A stretch of 18,143 bases of DNA, from assembly GCA_016098155.1 (NCBI GenBank), contig JAAAJB010000665.1:1-18143 (forward strand), in the 5' to 3' direction. The first letter of the stretch is position 1. The number at the start of each line of letters is the position of its first letter. Position numbers and translations under genes: made by a program. The DNA is from Actinomortierella ambigua. Its lineage: Eukaryota; Mortierellomycota; Mortierellomycetes; Mortierellales; Mortierellaceae. Under the pieces are notes generated by a model, which was given only the letters and a program-made list of their open reading frames with translations, did not search any database and had not been told where the DNA came from. Of this stretch, positions 16,802-18,143 are shown piece after piece.

Positions 16802-16924
16802 GGATTATGACGAGGAAAGGTAAGGAAGGGTAAGAGAGAGGTGAGGGTGGGGGGTGAGAGCGGGAAAGAAAAGAATGAAGAGAGGGCTTGGTTGTTTGAT
16901 GGCAGGAACACAGGAAGAGGGTCA

Positions 16925-16937
16925 TCCTATTTATTTG
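16925..16937 (-). promoter_or_regulatory. TATA-like element of the sphingomyelinase-like gene
   Basis: The minus strand reads CAAATAAATAGGA, about 125 bases upstream of the start codon. A CT-rich leader (GA-rich on the plus strand, about 16815-16890) lies between them. The spacing matches the TATA box of the neighbouring secreted-protein gene. Confidence 0.45.
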
Positions 16938-17750
16938 TTGACGAAAGCTCCTCCATCTGTGCCCTGTTTTTCCCTTTGATCGTTGAGCCAACATCTCAGG
17001 AGCCGATTTGTACGATACCAGGGACAAAACGGGCAACTTGCTCACTCGTCCATTTTTCGCCAAAAGTATACTACTCTGAGAATGAGGCCCAGGGAAACAC
17101 TAACAAACAAACCAAAAAAAAAAAAATATGTACGGCGATGGCGTTAGGTATCCATGGGTGCCTACTCCGTATCTCTGGGCTTCCCATGTGCCTGATAGTC
17201 CCAATTTGCACCCAAGGGCCTGTAGCTCGTAGGCACCGTGTTGGGGTTCTGTGCCTTGATTCGCTCTCCTGCGGGTGAGTCTATAGACCCTGCTTCGTCG
17301 GAGTTGCAACGGATAAGGTCGTTGTGGCCTCTCTTGTGCGTCCTTTTCTCTTTTTCACGCACTCGAGCAAACATGCCACTTCACCAGACACATGCCAGCC
17401 CCGGAAGAACGTGGGTTTGGCCAGCCAAGATGGACGCTTGCAATCTGAAGAGGGGAGGGGGAGGGGGAGAGGGAAGAGGAGAGGCAATGCACGCCTGGTT
17501 GGTTCTCAGACGAGTACATGCCTTTGCTGGCATTTGCAGCGGAAAATATTAGAGGCATTCGTTTGATAAATGCTCTAGCCCATTCCAAGGTTCCACTGAC
17601 TACACTTTGTTCGCAGCCTTTGTATGCGTGGTGAGAGCTGTAAAGAATGACAAAGGCACTTCAGCCCAGTGGACACGAACAACCTTGGACAAAAGTATCT
17701 TTTCGATGGTACTGTTGTGCAAATTGAAAGGCGAGAGGGAAGGGGAAGGG

Positions 17751-17777
17751 TAAGGCTAAGGCTAAGGCTAAGGCTAA
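17751..17777. repeat. (TAAGGC)4 hexamer array
   Basis: There are four perfect TAAGGC units plus TAA, preceded by GGGAAGGGGAAGGG. The complementary strand reads TTAGCC repeats, one base-pair class away from the TTAGGG telomere unit of many fungi. It is short and could be an ordinary microsatellite. Confidence 0.85.
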
Positions 17778-18052
17778 ATTTCAGTGATGTGCTGAACATC
17801 CAGCATTGTCGCGGTGCTGCTGTGAGCCAGAGTGAGAAGTATTCGGGTTTCGCAAAGAAATTCTACCCAATACCATGGCAGGCTTGCCTGCTGCTGGATA
17901 AATAATATGTTCTTTCTCCACCTGTATCCCCCCCCCTCAACTCAGTCTGCCTCGGTACGTACCTCCTGTGGAGAAATGTATCTTAAGGCTGCTGGGAATG
18001 TTTTTTTTTGGGTGGTGTATATTTGTGGTGTGCGAGCGAAATGCAAAAGGCC

Positions 18053-18074
18053 TTTTTTTTTTTTTTTTTTTTTT
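18053..18074. repeat. T22 homopolymer
   Basis: This is an unbroken run of 22 T following AAAGGCC. On the minus strand it is a poly(A) run, which would suit the tail of a retroposed sequence reading from the right edge. There is too little flank to test that here. Confidence 0.9.
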
Positions 18075-18143
18075 GTGAAATAACCAACCAGCCAAAAATG
18101 GTTCTGAGAGCCTCGTTTGGCGACAGAGTAGACCAACAGCTTT

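Larger units (their letters stand above)
16938..18143. other. Gene-free right end
   Basis: I see no gene with family features and no tRNA-like B box. The segment contains an A-rich run near 17113-17127, a GA/G-rich patch at about 17450-17485, a TAAGGC hexamer array, several poly-T or poly-C runs and a 22-T run near the end. The last 60 bases are ordinary sequence and could belong to a gene starting or ending beyond the window, but nothing identifies it. Confidence 0.5.

Overview
The window looks like nuclear DNA of a filamentous fungus. The best guess is an early-diverging one of the Mortierella/Linnemannia type. This is inferred from several things: short GT-AG introns, long pyrimidine-rich leaders, large intron-free F-box/leucine-rich proteins, Sel1-repeat debris, a Fanzor (eukaryotic TnpB-like) relic and many microsatellites. 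No rRNA, tRNA, CRISPR array or bacterial-style operon is visible.

Layout. 1-1522 is a mosaic of broken gene pieces: an (AG)21 tract; a diverged copy of the upstream region of the F-box gene that lies further right; a fragment of that gene's coding interior; and a Sel1-repeat pseudogene with in-frame stops. 1523-3775 (-) is an intact F-box/LRR-like gene of 750 codons, with a GA/CT leader and the second copy of the duplicated upstream block (about 3870-4285). 4286-5970 has no recognisable gene. 5971-7515 (-) is a decayed Fanzor-type nuclease gene. Its C-terminal zinc ribbon and one intron are clear, but the conserved HRD of RuvC-III reads HQE, no RuvC-I motif was found, and the N-terminal part is broken across frames.

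7517-10917 carries an SRF/Mcm1-type MADS-box transcription factor gene (+). It has a long CT-rich leader with a strong intron acceptor, three coding exons (317 aa), a CT-microsatellite 3' UTR and a poly(A) signal. 11490-14324 (-) is a second large F-box protein full of Gln, Thr, Ser and His homopolymers. 15167-15526 (+) is a small secreted beta/gamma-crystallin-like protein. 15732-16801 (-) is a secreted sphingomyelinase C-like phosphodiesterase with one intron; these two genes are tail to tail, 205 bp apart. 16802-18143 holds the sphingomyelinase promoter, low-complexity tracts and a (TAAGGC)4 array, with no convincing gene.

How the parts relate. The MADS factor is probably a general regulator. 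The two F-box proteins would be substrate receptors of SCF ubiquitin ligases from an expanded family, and the left edge shows that family being duplicated and fragmented. The two secreted genes act outside the cell. The most unusual element is the Fanzor relic; next are the duplicated F-box upstream block and the F-box/Sel1 mosaic.
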